Made by a program: the position numbers and the translations under genes. Below are positions 1 to 9,825 of a DNA stretch of 64,000 nucleotides, one piece after another. Position 1 is the first letter of the stretch, and every line of letters begins with the position of its first letter. Source of the stretch: Arachis hypogaea (lineage: Eukaryota; Streptophyta; Magnoliopsida; Fabales; Fabaceae); the NCBI RefSeq assembly GCF_003086295.3, contig NC_092042.1:45444137-45508136 (forward strand), read 5' to 3'. Below the pieces are notes generated by a model that did no database searches, was not told the DNA's origin, and saw nothing but the letters and a program-made list of their open reading frames with translations.

Positions 1-2002
1 GATATTATAAGTTTACCTGGTCTGTTTTTGTTAAAAATAGAAAATCGGTTTAACCGGGTTTACGGTTTACTGGTGCAGCTTAGCAACAGCACTCTCTGAT
101 GACTTTAGCAATGCTAAGGCCTCATTATTCATGTTTTATTCTCATAATAAATATGTTACTAGTGTCATTTATGCTAGTAGCTCAGAAAATAATTTTTAGA
201 GATGTTTTTGCAAGTGTTCCGATACATTTAGTTTTAGTAGTTATACACCTGAGATATTTTAATATTGTTTTAATCCACCTCCAAGCCAACCAATCATAAC
301 TCACCCTACACCCCCAAAACCCCAAGGCTGGCTCATTTTCACTTTGTGGCCGAAAATAGGTAGAGAGAAAAAGAGAGAAAAGTTCTTAGTTCCAAATCTT
401 CAAAGCTTGATTTCTGCTGAACTAAAACTCAAATCAAAATTCCAATCCGACCAAAATGATCCTCTCTTCTTTCTCTACATGATCATATGACTTATCAAGG
501 CTGGGATCAAGGTGAGTTGGCTGCACCATCTCTCTTTTGATTCGGTTTCAAGGAAACATGGTTAAATATGTGTTTTCTTGGTGTGATTTAGGAGGAAAAA
601 GTGCTTAAGGACCACCTGAAAGTTTGATTGAATTAGGAGCAGCAAAACCAGGTAGGGTGTCACGAAATTAATCTTGAATATTTGTGTTTGAGTTGTGTGA
701 ATGTTGTATGACTTGGCTGTGCTAAAAAGTGGTTGCATATATGATTGATTCTTGGTGAAAATTTGGTGAAATTTTGATGAAATTTGATGAAATTCAAGCT
801 ATGAATGTGTGTTCTTATGGCTGCTGGAAAACGAAACCCTAGGCCCTAAATTGGGGTTCAATTTGTGTTAAAATCATGTAGAAAAGATGGGATTTTAGTG
901 GCTGGGAATTTATTTTGAATTTTGGTAAAAATCGGTTGCTGAAAAGACTGAAAAACGGGTAAAATCAAAGAAAGAATCTGAAGAATTTACGAAGAACACG
1001 AAGAACACTTTGAGTGTGGTGAAGAACAATGAAGAACACCTTTTAGATCTTAGAAAGGGCAAGAAAGTAATTATTTTGGTGTTTGAGGGGTTATTTGGTA
1101 ATTTTTGAAAGTTAGGATGGTTAAAGTAGAAATATTAAAAGTTACCGGGGTAAAAAGTTAATTTTGAAAGTGAAAAGGTAAAGGCAAGGTAATTTTCGAA
1201 AAATTAATGATAAAATAATAAATAATAATAAAATATTAAATAATAATATTTAATTAAAAATAATATTTTAATAAAAATAATAAAATAATGCGAAAAAGGC
1301 AGTTTTCTATAAAAGCTTTAGAAAGACAACTTTAAGTGCAGAATCTCATAATTACCTTCATAAAATACTTAGGGAGTGATAAGAACATATTAGTGAGGCA
1401 AAGATAAATAAAAGATAAAAAGTTGAAGAAAAGATAAGAATCGAAGAAAAAGTCTGTAAAGTTTTAATGACAGAAAAACAGACAGACATTAGTGAACGAA
1501 CTAGGGCAACATAGTTAGTCCTTGAGTTGCGATTAGGGTTAGGTATAATATGAAAAGTTAAACTGTTTCAGTATAGACTTAATGAACCTATACTTGGGAC
1601 AAGCTAACTATTCATACCGAAATTTACATAAGCTTTAGATACATACGTTAAGCAGAGAAATCAGAGCAGAATAAAGTAACACAGAGAACATAATAACCAG
1701 AACAGAGTAAAGAGATACGAAGGGAAAAGAGTAATATGATAAAGAGAAATGATTTGAGCCAAGCTTTTGTACAAGTGAAAGATGTAAAGTTTGTATAGTA
1801 TGGTTGAACAAAGAAAGAGATATAAGAATATGTAACTGGAGATGAATAATGAGAATGATAACTTATGATGACAATTACACTGATTCTGTTGAGGAAAAGT
1901 ATTTAGTTTATGAAATTGTTGGCAAGGACGTTGGTTTTGTCCCGCTTGCGTATTTATGATTATAAAAGAGAATAAAAAGCAGAGGACCTGTTGAAAGGTC
2001 AT

Positions 2003-2137
2003 TGTTGCTTGAGGCAACCCAAGAGATATTTAGTTGTTGCTTGAGGCAACCCAAGAGATATTTATTTGTCGCTTGAGGCAACCCAAGAGATGTGTTTATT
2101 CATTTGTTGCGTTATGGCAACTCCTGAGATATTTGTG
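2003..2137 (+). repeat. Minisatellite of about 33 bp units with internal hairpin
   Basis: Three near-identical units and one diverged unit of about 33 bp, each containing GTTGCTTGAGGCAAC (a 5-bp stem with TTGAG loop) followed by ccaagagatattta. It lies inside the LTR-like block. Confidence 0.75.
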
Positions 2138-2224
2138 TGATGATCTGCTGCGTGAAGGCAGTCAGATAGATGGTGGTGCGACCACTGAGAACGCTTTCCT
2201 GCGGTACAGATCCATGTTTTAATT

Positions 2225-2425
2225 CTGTAAGGCAGAGGGGTTATTTCTTGCTACAGAAGTACCGTGACCACCTGTTCCATTTCTGTAGTGGCAGAGGGGT
2301 TATTTCCTGTATACAGAAGGTGTGTCGGCATACATCCCTGCAGTGGCAGATGTGTTATTTCCTGTATGCAGTGGACCCTGTGGTGGCAGAGGGGTTATTT
2401 CCTGTACACAGGGGTATAGCCAATA
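2225..2425 (+). repeat. Minisatellite of about 45-57 bp units
   Basis: Four imperfect units centred on gtggcagaggggttatttcc, each followed by tgtataca/tgtatgca-like sequence. It is adjacent to, but different from, the array at 2003-2137. Confidence 0.7.
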
Positions 2426-3580
2426 GGAAAGCCTTATCTAGACAGAGGTTGCTGGATCGTCGGGAGCGGGTTAGTAACCGACAGATGAGCTCATTACCTG
2501 CACTAGGGCTAGACATGCATCATACTTGGTTGTGCATTTTCTCTATTATGATTGTTGCATGAATGTATGCTTTCTCTGTTTGTATTCTATTCTCTGTGTT
2601 TGTGTCTGTGTTTTACTTTCTTGTATTCTTCTGTTTGTGATATTTTTCTGTTTTCTTTATTCTCTCTATTTATCTGTCTTCTGTTTACTACTTCTCTATA
2701 TTCTGCTATTAGTCTGCTAAACAACACAAGATTAATGAACGTAACTAATAACCCCGACCCTACTAAGAACTCCCCAGTTCTTACCCCTTCTCTCTCCCTT
2801 CCCCTTCAGATGGAAGTAAGAGTACCTTACCGTAGTTCGTTGATGATGGTTCTGCAACGAGGATTCTGCTCTAGATAGTCTTCTGAGTCTAGGGTGAATA
2901 TCATTCTCTGTTTATATGTATATACTGTGAGACCAGCCAACGTCTGCACCCCGTTCGTATGCGCACTTTAACCTAAATCCTGTGTACGAGATTCCTATTG
3001 TGTGGCTACTTCATGAGGTACCAGAGAGACCTCCTGTGGAAAAGTCTGATCGTGCAGAGGAGTAGCAGATGATGTTCTATCTTTTGATGACGTTCCACCT
3101 GACTTGAGTTGTGAAGACTTAGAACGTACTTTCCCTCGCTTTAGTAGTTTAGAGGGACTAGGTGAGTATAGAGTCTAGGCTAGCCTAGGCGCCAGCTTAG
3201 GGACTTCTTGAACAGGTCAGGGCCTAGGATGTTGTATGTATATATATGTATATAGTTATTATTTAGCTATATCTAGGGGTGTTTTAACTAACAGTCTATG
3301 TTCTAATAAAGCTGGATCATGGAATGTTATCAACTGCTTGGGATGTATTTATGTGTGGTTGTTTATAACTGTTTTATCTGTTATCAGTGGTGAATTGATT
3401 ATGTATGATTCCGTCTATTAACCCAAATGTTTTCAAAAAAAAAATATACCTTGCAATTTAACTACGCTTTTAACAACGCATCAGGCTCATATGATAAATA
3501 ATAGATAATAATTAGGAAGACAAATTGGTAGCACTCAGTTTCCGGTATGATCTAGACATATTGAAAATTGGGTCGTTACA

Positions 3581-4689
3581 ACAAACATCTGGTCAATCCG
3601 ATCCAGGCGACGCATGATCTGGCGCTTGCTGCGCTCCTTGTATCGGAAGAGACGCTGAACTAGTAAGTAAATCGGTTGAGGTGCGGCTGCGGTAGATGCT
3701 CCTGCAGGGGCTGATGATGAAGAGGGTCCAGCTCCCTCAACTGCTGCTCTGGCTCGAGATCGGCGGCGGGAGGCAGGCTTCTCGTGCACCCAGGATCCCC
3801 ACGGAATAGTAACTGGCTCCTTCTGAGGGAGCGGTGGAGGTGGTGATACATCATCCTGGTGCCACGGAACTCCAGCTCGCTGAATCATCTGAGTGACCAT
3901 GACTGGAAAAGGAAAGAGACCTCAGATGTGGGCTCTCCACATGAACCGCCTGATCAGCTGGGGGTAATAAACCTCCTTCCCCTCCATCACACAGCTGATC
4001 AAGATCAACATAGCAACTGGGATCTCTGTGAAGTGAGTCGTAGGCATGACATAATGAGCGAAGATCTGCTGCCAAGTCTTGGCCTCTCGGCTCAGATAAC
4101 TAAAGTGTATCCCCTTGGGTGCCGTGTTATCGGCATCCATAACCCAAGGAGCATCCGGGTTGGCTACCACTGCTCTCAATGCCTCAAAATCAAAAGTCAT
4201 GCAATGAAGGTCTATCTTGGCCTGCATGAATGCATCAGTGTCACTGGTCTTAGGCCGGCAAGTAAGGGCATCCTCAATGGCCTGCTCGGTGATAGGTACC
4301 TCAATCCCCCTAACAAGTACCGGGTCAAGGGTATGGCGGAAGAAATTGCAGTAGAACTCCTGCACCCAAGATCGGTTCACACGGCTCAATTCCCTATCCA
4401 GAAAAGCCAAACCCATCCGGTCAATACGCTGGTGGATGATGTCGGTCAAATCCGATGGAATAACCAGCTTCTTCTCAGTATTCAGATTCTTTGAATTGTA
4501 GCTTGGGAATCTGAGTTCACAATAGAGATTGGGAAATTTGACCGTATCCTGAGCCGGTAGTAATTGGTTTGCTTTATCTATGTCATTCAGAGGGTTCTGA
4601 GCATAGGCAAGCAGTGAGGCAAAAGTGGGGTCTGGTGTTTTCTTCCTCTTTTTGGAAGATGATGCTTTTCCTTTCCCTTTATCCGACAT
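3581..4689 (-). pseudogene. Third-ORF protein of LTR retroelement (putative plant transposon protein family)
   Basis: About 370 codons in one frame, starting MSDKGKGKASSSKKRKK and running to the junction with the LTR-like block at 3580. One in-frame TGA (3922-3924) interrupts it, in a context where CGA is the likely ancestor. Visible parts are a basic Lys/Ser-rich N-terminus, a middle region with SWVQEFYCNFF and a 'P..H...IPVAMLILISCVMEGKEVYYPQLI' type pattern, and a Ser/Ala/Pro- and Arg-rich C-terminal part (from about 3830). The same middle pattern recurs in the third ORFs at 51538-53093 and 58035-59135, which follow gag-pol in their elements. No signal peptide or membrane segment is apparent, so envelope function is unsupported. 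The function of the family is not known to me. The C-terminus is lost at the junction. Confidence 0.65.
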
Positions 4690-4710
4690 CCTGAAAAATA
4701 GAATAGAATA
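4687..4710 (-). promoter_or_regulatory. Candidate 3' splice site directly before the ORF start
   Basis: On the minus strand a pyrimidine-rich tract ends ctatttttcag and is followed at once by GATG, whose ATG (4689-4687) starts the ORF above. It fits a plant 3' splice site and would let the ORF be expressed from a spliced mRNA beginning in the GC-rich block to its right. Only the sequence pattern supports this. Confidence 0.4.
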
Positions 4711-6321
4711 TAGGCAATTAAGCACTTAGCACGAAGCAAGTAAAACATGTTCAGGATGTAAAATAGATGGCATGCAAACATGATGTGAATTAAACTTGAA
4801 ACATGGACAGCAAGTAAAAACAGAAAACATAGCCATAAACCAAGAATTCAATGTTTTAAACAATTGCACAATTCTTAAGGAATAGGCATGTTCATCATCA
4901 TGACTTAAAAGAATGGTTAAAAGGTTAAAATGCAAGTGAAAGTGAAGTTGGTAAGTAAAGAAGTCAGTGAGTTAGAAAAGTGGAGTTAGAAATTAGTAGT
5001 ATGATGAGAGATGAACCGTTCAAGCATACAAATCATGTTCACAAGCATGAAGGTATGGACCTAACAGAAGTCGCTTTCACAAGAATTGGTGCTGTGAACT
5101 TTAGAAAGTAAATGTGCAGCTATGAACAAGTAAAAATTGAATTTGGAAGAAAGAATAAGTTGCACATAGAAGTACACCAACACTTGATTTCATTAGGCCA
5201 ATGCCGAACCCAGGAGTCAAATAGAAACGGAAATTAGCCCAATATGAACTTGGTGTGCAGTAAGCAAAGGTATAGAAAGTGTATATGCCAAGTTCAATTT
5301 GTCAGTAGAAATTAGAAGGGAAAATAGTTCCTTGAAAATTGGGCAGCATTTCGGCTTAAAATTGGACGTTCCCGGATGGCAACATAGCACAACTAGCATG
5401 ATTACAATATCAATTAATTACAGCGGCAATAAGATAGCATCTAGGCAACACAGATTGCATACAGAGAAACTCAAAATTAGCACTCATCAGATAAGTGATC
5501 AAACAGAATATGAACACAAACGGAGCACTTATCAGGCCTAGAATCCTCTATCCAGTCCTAGCTACCTAACCGCAATTATTTCTAACAAATCCTGACATGC
5601 AACATTTCAATTTTTAACCAATTAACAGAAAACCAACAGAAATGAAAGATTGATAGAAAGCAGAATTAGGGCAGGAACCTGGGAGCTGGGCAGAATCAAA
5701 AATGAAAAAGGGAATTAGAGTCGGAGCGAAAGCAATCAGGATCAGTGAGTCGCGCCACCGTGGATGGTGGCGGTAATGGCAGGGCGGCCGCTGTGGCGGC
5801 GTTCGGAAGAGTGAGAGGGGAAGCTGGCTATGGTGAGAGGAGGAAAGTGAGAGGAGAATGTGAGATGGAGGAGGTGAGGGAGAGAGAGGGCTGGCCGTGT
5901 GGTAGCCGGTGGAGAGGAGGTTGCGGAAAGGAGAGAGGAAGAAGAAGACGGTGAAAAGGAGAGGAAGAAGGAGTGCGCGACTGCGCAATGCTCGTCGCGC
6001 ATTAGGTTATCATCTTTTTGAATCGACGCGCGCGCACCTTGCGCGTCCGCGTGCATTGATGAAACTAAGGACCTACGGGTGCGCGTACAACGCGCTCAAG
6101 CGTGGATGATCAAAATAGGTAAAAATGCGTGCGCGTACCGTGCGCACACGCGTGCAAGGAGTTGGGATGGAGGCTTAAGGTTGGCCCAGATTAGGCCTAA
6201 CTCTCTGGAAAATGGCCTGGAGGTTGCGCTACTAGACCTGCACGCACGCGGCATGTGCGCGTCCGCGTATATTGGCAGCTTATCAAAGGGCGCGCAAGCT
6301 CGATAAATTATCGGCTCATCA
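4711..6321 (-). repeat. LTR-like block starting TGATGAGCCGATAATTTATCG, GC-rich CpG motifs in its first part
   Basis: On the minus strand an LTR start (TGATGAGCC) lies at 6321, directly after the TTTAAGTTTGGTGTTG motif. Its first 600 bp hold many GCGCG/CGCGT words (TGCGCGTCCGCGTGC, GTGCGCGTAC and relatives). A CT-rich stretch (5610-5990) follows that looks like a transcript leader, then about 900 bp of AT-rich sequence up to the ORF at 4689. The first 20 bp resemble the LTR at 14061, but the rest does not. I could not place the LTR's far end. Open frames here are low-complexity and not convincing genes. Confidence 0.45.
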
Positions 6322-6352
6322 CAACACCAAACTTAAATTGTTGCTTGTCCCC
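6322..6352 (-). other. LTR-adjacent plus-strand-primer-like motif
   Basis: On the minus strand ggggacaagcaac is followed by atttaagtttggtgttg, ending directly at the LTR start TGATGAG. The same motif abuts the LTR starts at 39195 and 54192. Position suggests the plus-strand primer (PPT), but it is G/T-rich and not a purine run. Confidence 0.5.
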
Positions 6353-6629
6353 AAGCAACTGAAAACAAAGTAGGATAAAAAGAAGAGAATATACAATGAA
6401 TCCCACAATATCAATGAAACTTAGTCCTAATTAGATGAGCGGGGCTTGTAGCTTTTTGCTTCTGAACAGTTTTGGCATCTCACTTTTTTCTTTGAAATTC
6501 AGAATGATTGGCATCTATAGGAACTTAGAATTTTAGATAGTGTTATTGATTCTCCTAGTTCAGTACGTTGATTCTTGAACACAGCTACTTTATGAGTCTT
6601 GGTCGTGGCCCTAAGCACTTTGTTTTCCA

Positions 6630-6860
6630 GTATTACCATCGGATACATAAATGCCACAGACACAAAACTGGGTGAACCTTTTCAGATTGTGACTCAGCTT
6701 TGCTAAAGTCCCCAGTTAGAGGTGTCCAGAGCTCTTAAGCACACTCTTTTTACTTTGGATCACGACTTTAACCACTTAGTCTCAAGCTTTTCACTTAGAC
6801 ATGCATGCCACAAGCACATGGTTAGGGACAGCTTGATTTAGCCGCTTAGGCCTAGATTTT
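6630..6860 (-). repeat. Tandem 3'-UTR motif (TGTGYYTGTGGYRTTTATG type)
   Basis: Two copies on the minus strand: tgtgcttgtggcatgcatg near 6800-6825 and tgtgtctgtggcatttatg near 6636-6675, each followed by similar 'gact/tact...tta' text. Related pairs lie upstream of the 3' LTRs at 38560-38790 and 53565-53810. It is non-coding. Confidence 0.55.
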
Positions 6861-7529
6861 ATTTCCTTGGGCCCTCCTATCCATTAATGCTCAAAGCCTT
6901 GGATCCTTTTTACCCTTGCCTTTTGGTTTAAAGGGCTATTGGCTTTTTCTGCTTGCTTTTTCTTTTTCTTTCTCTTTCTTTTTTTTTTTGCCAATTTTTT
7001 TCACTGCTTTTTCTTGCTTCAAGAACCAATTTCATGATTTTTCAGATTATCAATAACATTTCTCTTTATTCATCATTCTTTCAAGAGCTAACAACTTTAA
7101 CATTCATAAACAACAAGATAAAAAATATGCACTGTTCAAGCATTCATTCAGAGAACAAAACGTATTGCCACCACATCAAAATAATTAAACTAGTTTCAAG
7201 ATAAAATTTGAAATCCAAGTATTTCTTGTTCTTTTGTAATTAAGCATATTTTTTATGTAAGAGGGGTGAGGGATTCATGGATTTATTCATAGCTTTAAGA
7301 CATAGACTCTAGACACTAATGATCATGTAGTGAAGACACAAACATAGATAGAACATACAGCATAAAGATCGAAAACAAAAAAATAAATAGACAAGGAGAT
7401 TAAGGAATGAGTCCACCTTAATGAGGGTGACGACTTCCTCTTGAAGGTCCAATGGTGCTCTTGAGCTCCTCTATGTATCTTCATTGCCTTTGTTGCTCCA
7501 TCCCTAGTGATTTTGGTGCTCATATCCTT
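6861..7529 (-). other. Non-coding 3' region of the retroelement
   Basis: T-rich on the plus strand near 6945-7000, otherwise unremarkable. I see no domain or conserved ORF. Distal third-ORF sequence probably extends here in broken frames (7320-7530). Confidence 0.4.
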
Positions 7530-7773
7530 AGTTGCTCCCAATAGTTGTGTGGAGTAAGATGTATCCCTTGAGGTATCTCAGAGATTTCTTGATGAGGGAA
7601 TTCTTCATGCTCTTGTTGAGGTCCATGAGTGGGCTCTCCTGATACGCAGTCAAATGCTCTACCACTGAGTTATGGACCCTTGAGATGAATCTCTCCATCT
7701 CCCATGACTCAGAGGTAGAAGCAATTGCCTTCCCTTTCCTCTTTCTAGAGGTTTTTCCGGCCTTAGGTGCCAT
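7530..7773 (-). pseudogene. Remnant of retroelement third ORF
   Basis: Starts MAPKAGKTSRKRKGKA, a basic Lys-rich N-terminus like MAPKGKQTTPKG of the ORF at 58035. As there, it lies about 40-70 nt after a gaggacaag...taagtttggtgt motif (here 7840-7809). Only about 50 codons are recognisable. The conserved middle domain is missing, and the frame then runs through unrelated residues. Function unknown; non-functional as it stands. Confidence 0.45.
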
Positions 7774-7808
7774 AAATGGTTATGGAAAAACAAAAAGCAA
7801 TGCTTTTA

Positions 7809-7840
7809 CCACACCAAACTTAAAATATTTTCTTGTCCTC
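7809..7840 (-). other. Internal copy of the LTR-adjacent motif
   Basis: Minus strand: gaggacaagaaaatattttaagtttggtgtgg in two halves, just upstream of the third-ORF start at 7773. The plus-strand element at 57968-57997 has the same arrangement. It may be an internal plus-strand primer or a transcript-processing signal. Confidence 0.45.
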
Positions 7841-8149
7841 GAGCAACAGAAGAAGGAAAGATGTAGAAGAAGAAGAAAATGGAGGAGATGGAGGGTGTAT
7901 AAGGTTCGGCCAAGAGGGGAAGAAGGTGTTTGTGATGTGTGAAAAGGAAGGAGTGGAAGGGTGTATTTGGGGAAGAGATATGGAGGTGATTGGTGAAGGG
8001 TATTTGGAAAAGAGTGTTGTAGAAAGGTGTGAAGAGGAGAGAGAGTGAGTTAAGGTTGGTGGGGATCCTGTGGGGTCCACAGATCCTGAGGGGTTGAGGA
8101 ATTCTTCATCCCTGCTCTAATTGGGCGTTCACAATGACTTAGAGTGCAA

Positions 8150-8362
8150 TTCTGGTGTTTAAACGCCATTCTGCTGCCCTGTTCTGGCGTTTAAACGCCA
8201 GCTTTCCTTCTTGTTCTAGCGTCTAAACGTGAGTTTGTTGCCCTGTTTTGGCATTTACACGCAAGTCTGGTGCCCTATTCTGGCATTTAAACGCCCAGAA
8301 AGGTGCCAGATTGGGCGTTTAAACGCCCATTTTGCTACCCTTACTGGCGTTTAAACGGCAGT
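8150..8362 (-). repeat. Array of GGCGTTTAAACGCC palindromes
   Basis: About seven perfect or decayed copies of a 14-16 bp palindrome (perfect GGCGTTTAAACGCC at about 8185 and 8315) spaced every 25-35 bp by tctgctgccctgtt-like linkers. It lies between the pol end and the third ORF, as does the array at 57215-57490. Confidence 0.85.
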
Positions 8363-8499
8363 AAGTCCTTCCTCTAGGGTGTGCTATTTTCAATGCTGTT
8401 TTTTATTTTTTTCTTTATTTTTTTGTAATTATCTTTGTGACTTCACATGATGATCAACCAAAAAGGAAAACAAAATAATATAGATAAAATTAGAATAAA

Positions 8500-8530
8500 A
8501 TTGGGTTGCCTCCCAATAAGCGCTTCTTTA
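8500..8530 (-). other. Conserved post-pol hairpin (TAAAGAAGCGCTT + stem-loop)
   Basis: On the minus strand TAAAGAAGCGCTT is followed directly by ATTGGG-AGGCAA-CCCAAT, a perfect 6-bp stem with a 6-nt loop. It begins 35 nt after the protease ORF stop (8566). The box and loop are identical in the copies at 50740-50770 and 57046-57076, while the first three stem pairs differ but still pair. Function unknown; see findings. Confidence 0.8.
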
Positions 8531-8565
8531 ATGTCAATAGTTTGATAGTGAGCTCTCATGGAGCC

Positions 8566-9825
8566 TCACAAATGATCAGAGTATGGTTGAGATCTTTCAA
8601 CACCAAACTTAGAGTTTGGTTGTGGCCTTCCAACACCAAACTTAGAGTTTGAATGTAGGGGCTCTGTTTGACTCTGTATTGGGAGAAGCTCTTCATGCTT
8701 ACTCTCTATAGTTACAGATGGAGAACCTTGAGTCTTTAATACAAGGCATTCTTCATTCACATGAAGGATCAACTCTCCTCTGTCAATGTCAATCAAAACT
8801 CTTGCTGTGGCTAGGAAAGGTCTTCCAAGGATGATGGATTCATCCTTATCCCTCCTAGTGTCTAGGATTATGAAATCAGCAGGGAAGTAAAGGCCTTCAA
8901 CCTTTACTAGCACGTCATCTACTAGTCCATAAGCCTTTTTCATAGATTTATCTGCCATCTCCAATGAGAATTTGGCAGCCTGTACCTCATAGATTCCCAG
9001 TCTCTCCATTACAGAGAGTGGCATCATGTTTATCCCTGACCCCAGGTCACACAGAGCTTTTTCAAAGGTCATGGTGCCTATGATACAGGGAATTAAGAAT
9101 TTACCATGATCCTGTTTCTTTTGAGGTAAATTTTGTTGAACCAATGTATTCAGTCCATTGGTGACCAAGGGAGGTTCTTCCTCCCAAGTCTCATTACCAA
9201 ACAGCTTGGCATTCAGCTTCATGATTGCTCCTAAATATTGGGTGACTTGCCCTTCAACAATGTCTTCATCCTCTTCAGAATATGAATAGTTATCAGAGCT
9301 CATGAATGGCAAGAGGAGGTCCAGGGGAATCTCTATGGTCTCTGTATGAGCCTCAGATTCCTTTGGTTCCTTATTAGGGGATTCCGTACTGACCATTGGA
9401 CGTCCCCTGAGGTCTTTCTCATTGGGATTCACATCCTCCTCCTCCTCTAAGGTTTCGGCCATGTTGATTATATCAATGGCCTTGCACTCTCCTTTGGGAT
9501 TCTCTTCTGTATTGCTTGGGAGAGTGCTAGGAGGAGTTTCAGTAACCCTTTTACTCTGATGGCCCACTTGTGCCTCCAAGTTTCTAATGGAGGATCTTGT
9601 TTCAGTCATTAAACTAAGAGTGGCCTTAGATAGATCAGAGACTATGTTTGCTAAGCTAGAAGAATTCTGCTCCGAATGCTCTGTCTGTTGCAGAGATGAT
9701 GATGGGAAACGTTTGCTATTGCTAAACCTGTTTCTTCCACCATTGTTATTATTGAAGCCTTTTCTATTGATCCTTCCATGAAAAATTTGGATGATTTTTC
9801 CATGAAGGGTTATAGGTATTGCCAA
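8566..9825 (-). CDS. Retroelement protease region (gag C-terminal linker + aspartic protease)
   Basis: Open for 419 codons. The first 100 residues are Asn/Arg/Ser-rich linker (NNNNGGRNRFSNSKR), followed by an acidic Glu-rich spacer and then a retroviral-type aspartic protease around residues 225-355. The protease shows CDLGSGINMMP where the family usually has DLGAS, then a flap-like region and the ILGRPFLATA motif. The enzyme would cut the Gag-Pol polyprotein. The tail holds a repeated SKFGV motif, because the DNA there repeats AAGTTTGGTGTTG. RT and integrase should follow; instead the frame stops and the post-pol hairpin comes next. The ATG is internal to a polyprotein frame and is not a true start. 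The G replacing A in the active-site loop may impair activity. Confidence 0.65.
   Translation of the reverse strand: MAIPITLHGKIIQIFHGRINRKGFNNNNGGRNRFSNSKRFPSSSLQQTEHSEQNSSSLANIVSDLSKATLSLMTETRSSIRNLEAQVGHQSKRVTETPPSTLPSNTEENPKGECKAIDIINMAETLEEEEDVNPNEKDLRGRPMVSTESPNKEPKESEAHTETIEIPLDLLLPFMSSDNYSYSEEDEDIVEGQVTQYLGAIMKLNAKLFGNETWEEEPPLVTNGLNTLVQQNLPQKKQDHGKFLIPCIIGTMTFEKALCDLGSGINMMPLSVMERLGIYEVQAAKFSLEMADKSMKKAYGLVDDVLVKVEGLYFPADFIILDTRRDKDESIILGRPFLATARVLIDIDRGELILHVNEECLVLKTQGSPSVTIESKHEELLPIQSQTEPLHSNSKFGVGRPQPNSKFGVERSQPYSDHL

Larger units (their letters stand above)
1..3580 (+). repeat. LTR-like repeat (probable Ty3-type LTR, 5' part outside window)
   Basis: No coding domain is seen. 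The block ends GGGTCGTTACA at 3580, and a second diverged copy of its last 1.1 kb ends GATCGTTACA at 61702. The two copies share a segment around 2470-2550 / 60690-60790 (accgaca...gagctcat...) and a 'ctaagaact...ttctcaccc...cagatgga' segment (2761-2815 / 61051-61105). The right end cuts the ORF at 3581-4689. Orientation is inferred from a leader-like stretch near 320-660 and from the terminal TTACA, so it is not certain. It could be a solo LTR, or the 3' LTR of an element lying mainly to the left. Confidence 0.5.

Noticed and set aside
2003..2425. CRISPR-like regular repeats
   Set aside because: The spacing is uneven, there are no unique spacers of constant length, and the genome is a plant's; these are minisatellites.
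3859..4494. 211-codon plus-strand open frame
   Set aside because: It is the antisense shadow of the third ORF at 4689-3581, which has recognisable family motifs on the minus strand.
5614..6056. Overlapping minus-strand frames rich in Leu/Ser/Pro
   Set aside because: They come from a CT-rich leader-like stretch inside an LTR-like block; no conserved residues.
7820..8080. Ser/Pro/Leu-rich frame between hairpin and third-ORF remnant (minus)
   Set aside because: Low-complexity T/C-rich untranslated sequence, comparable to 57496-57967 in the related element.
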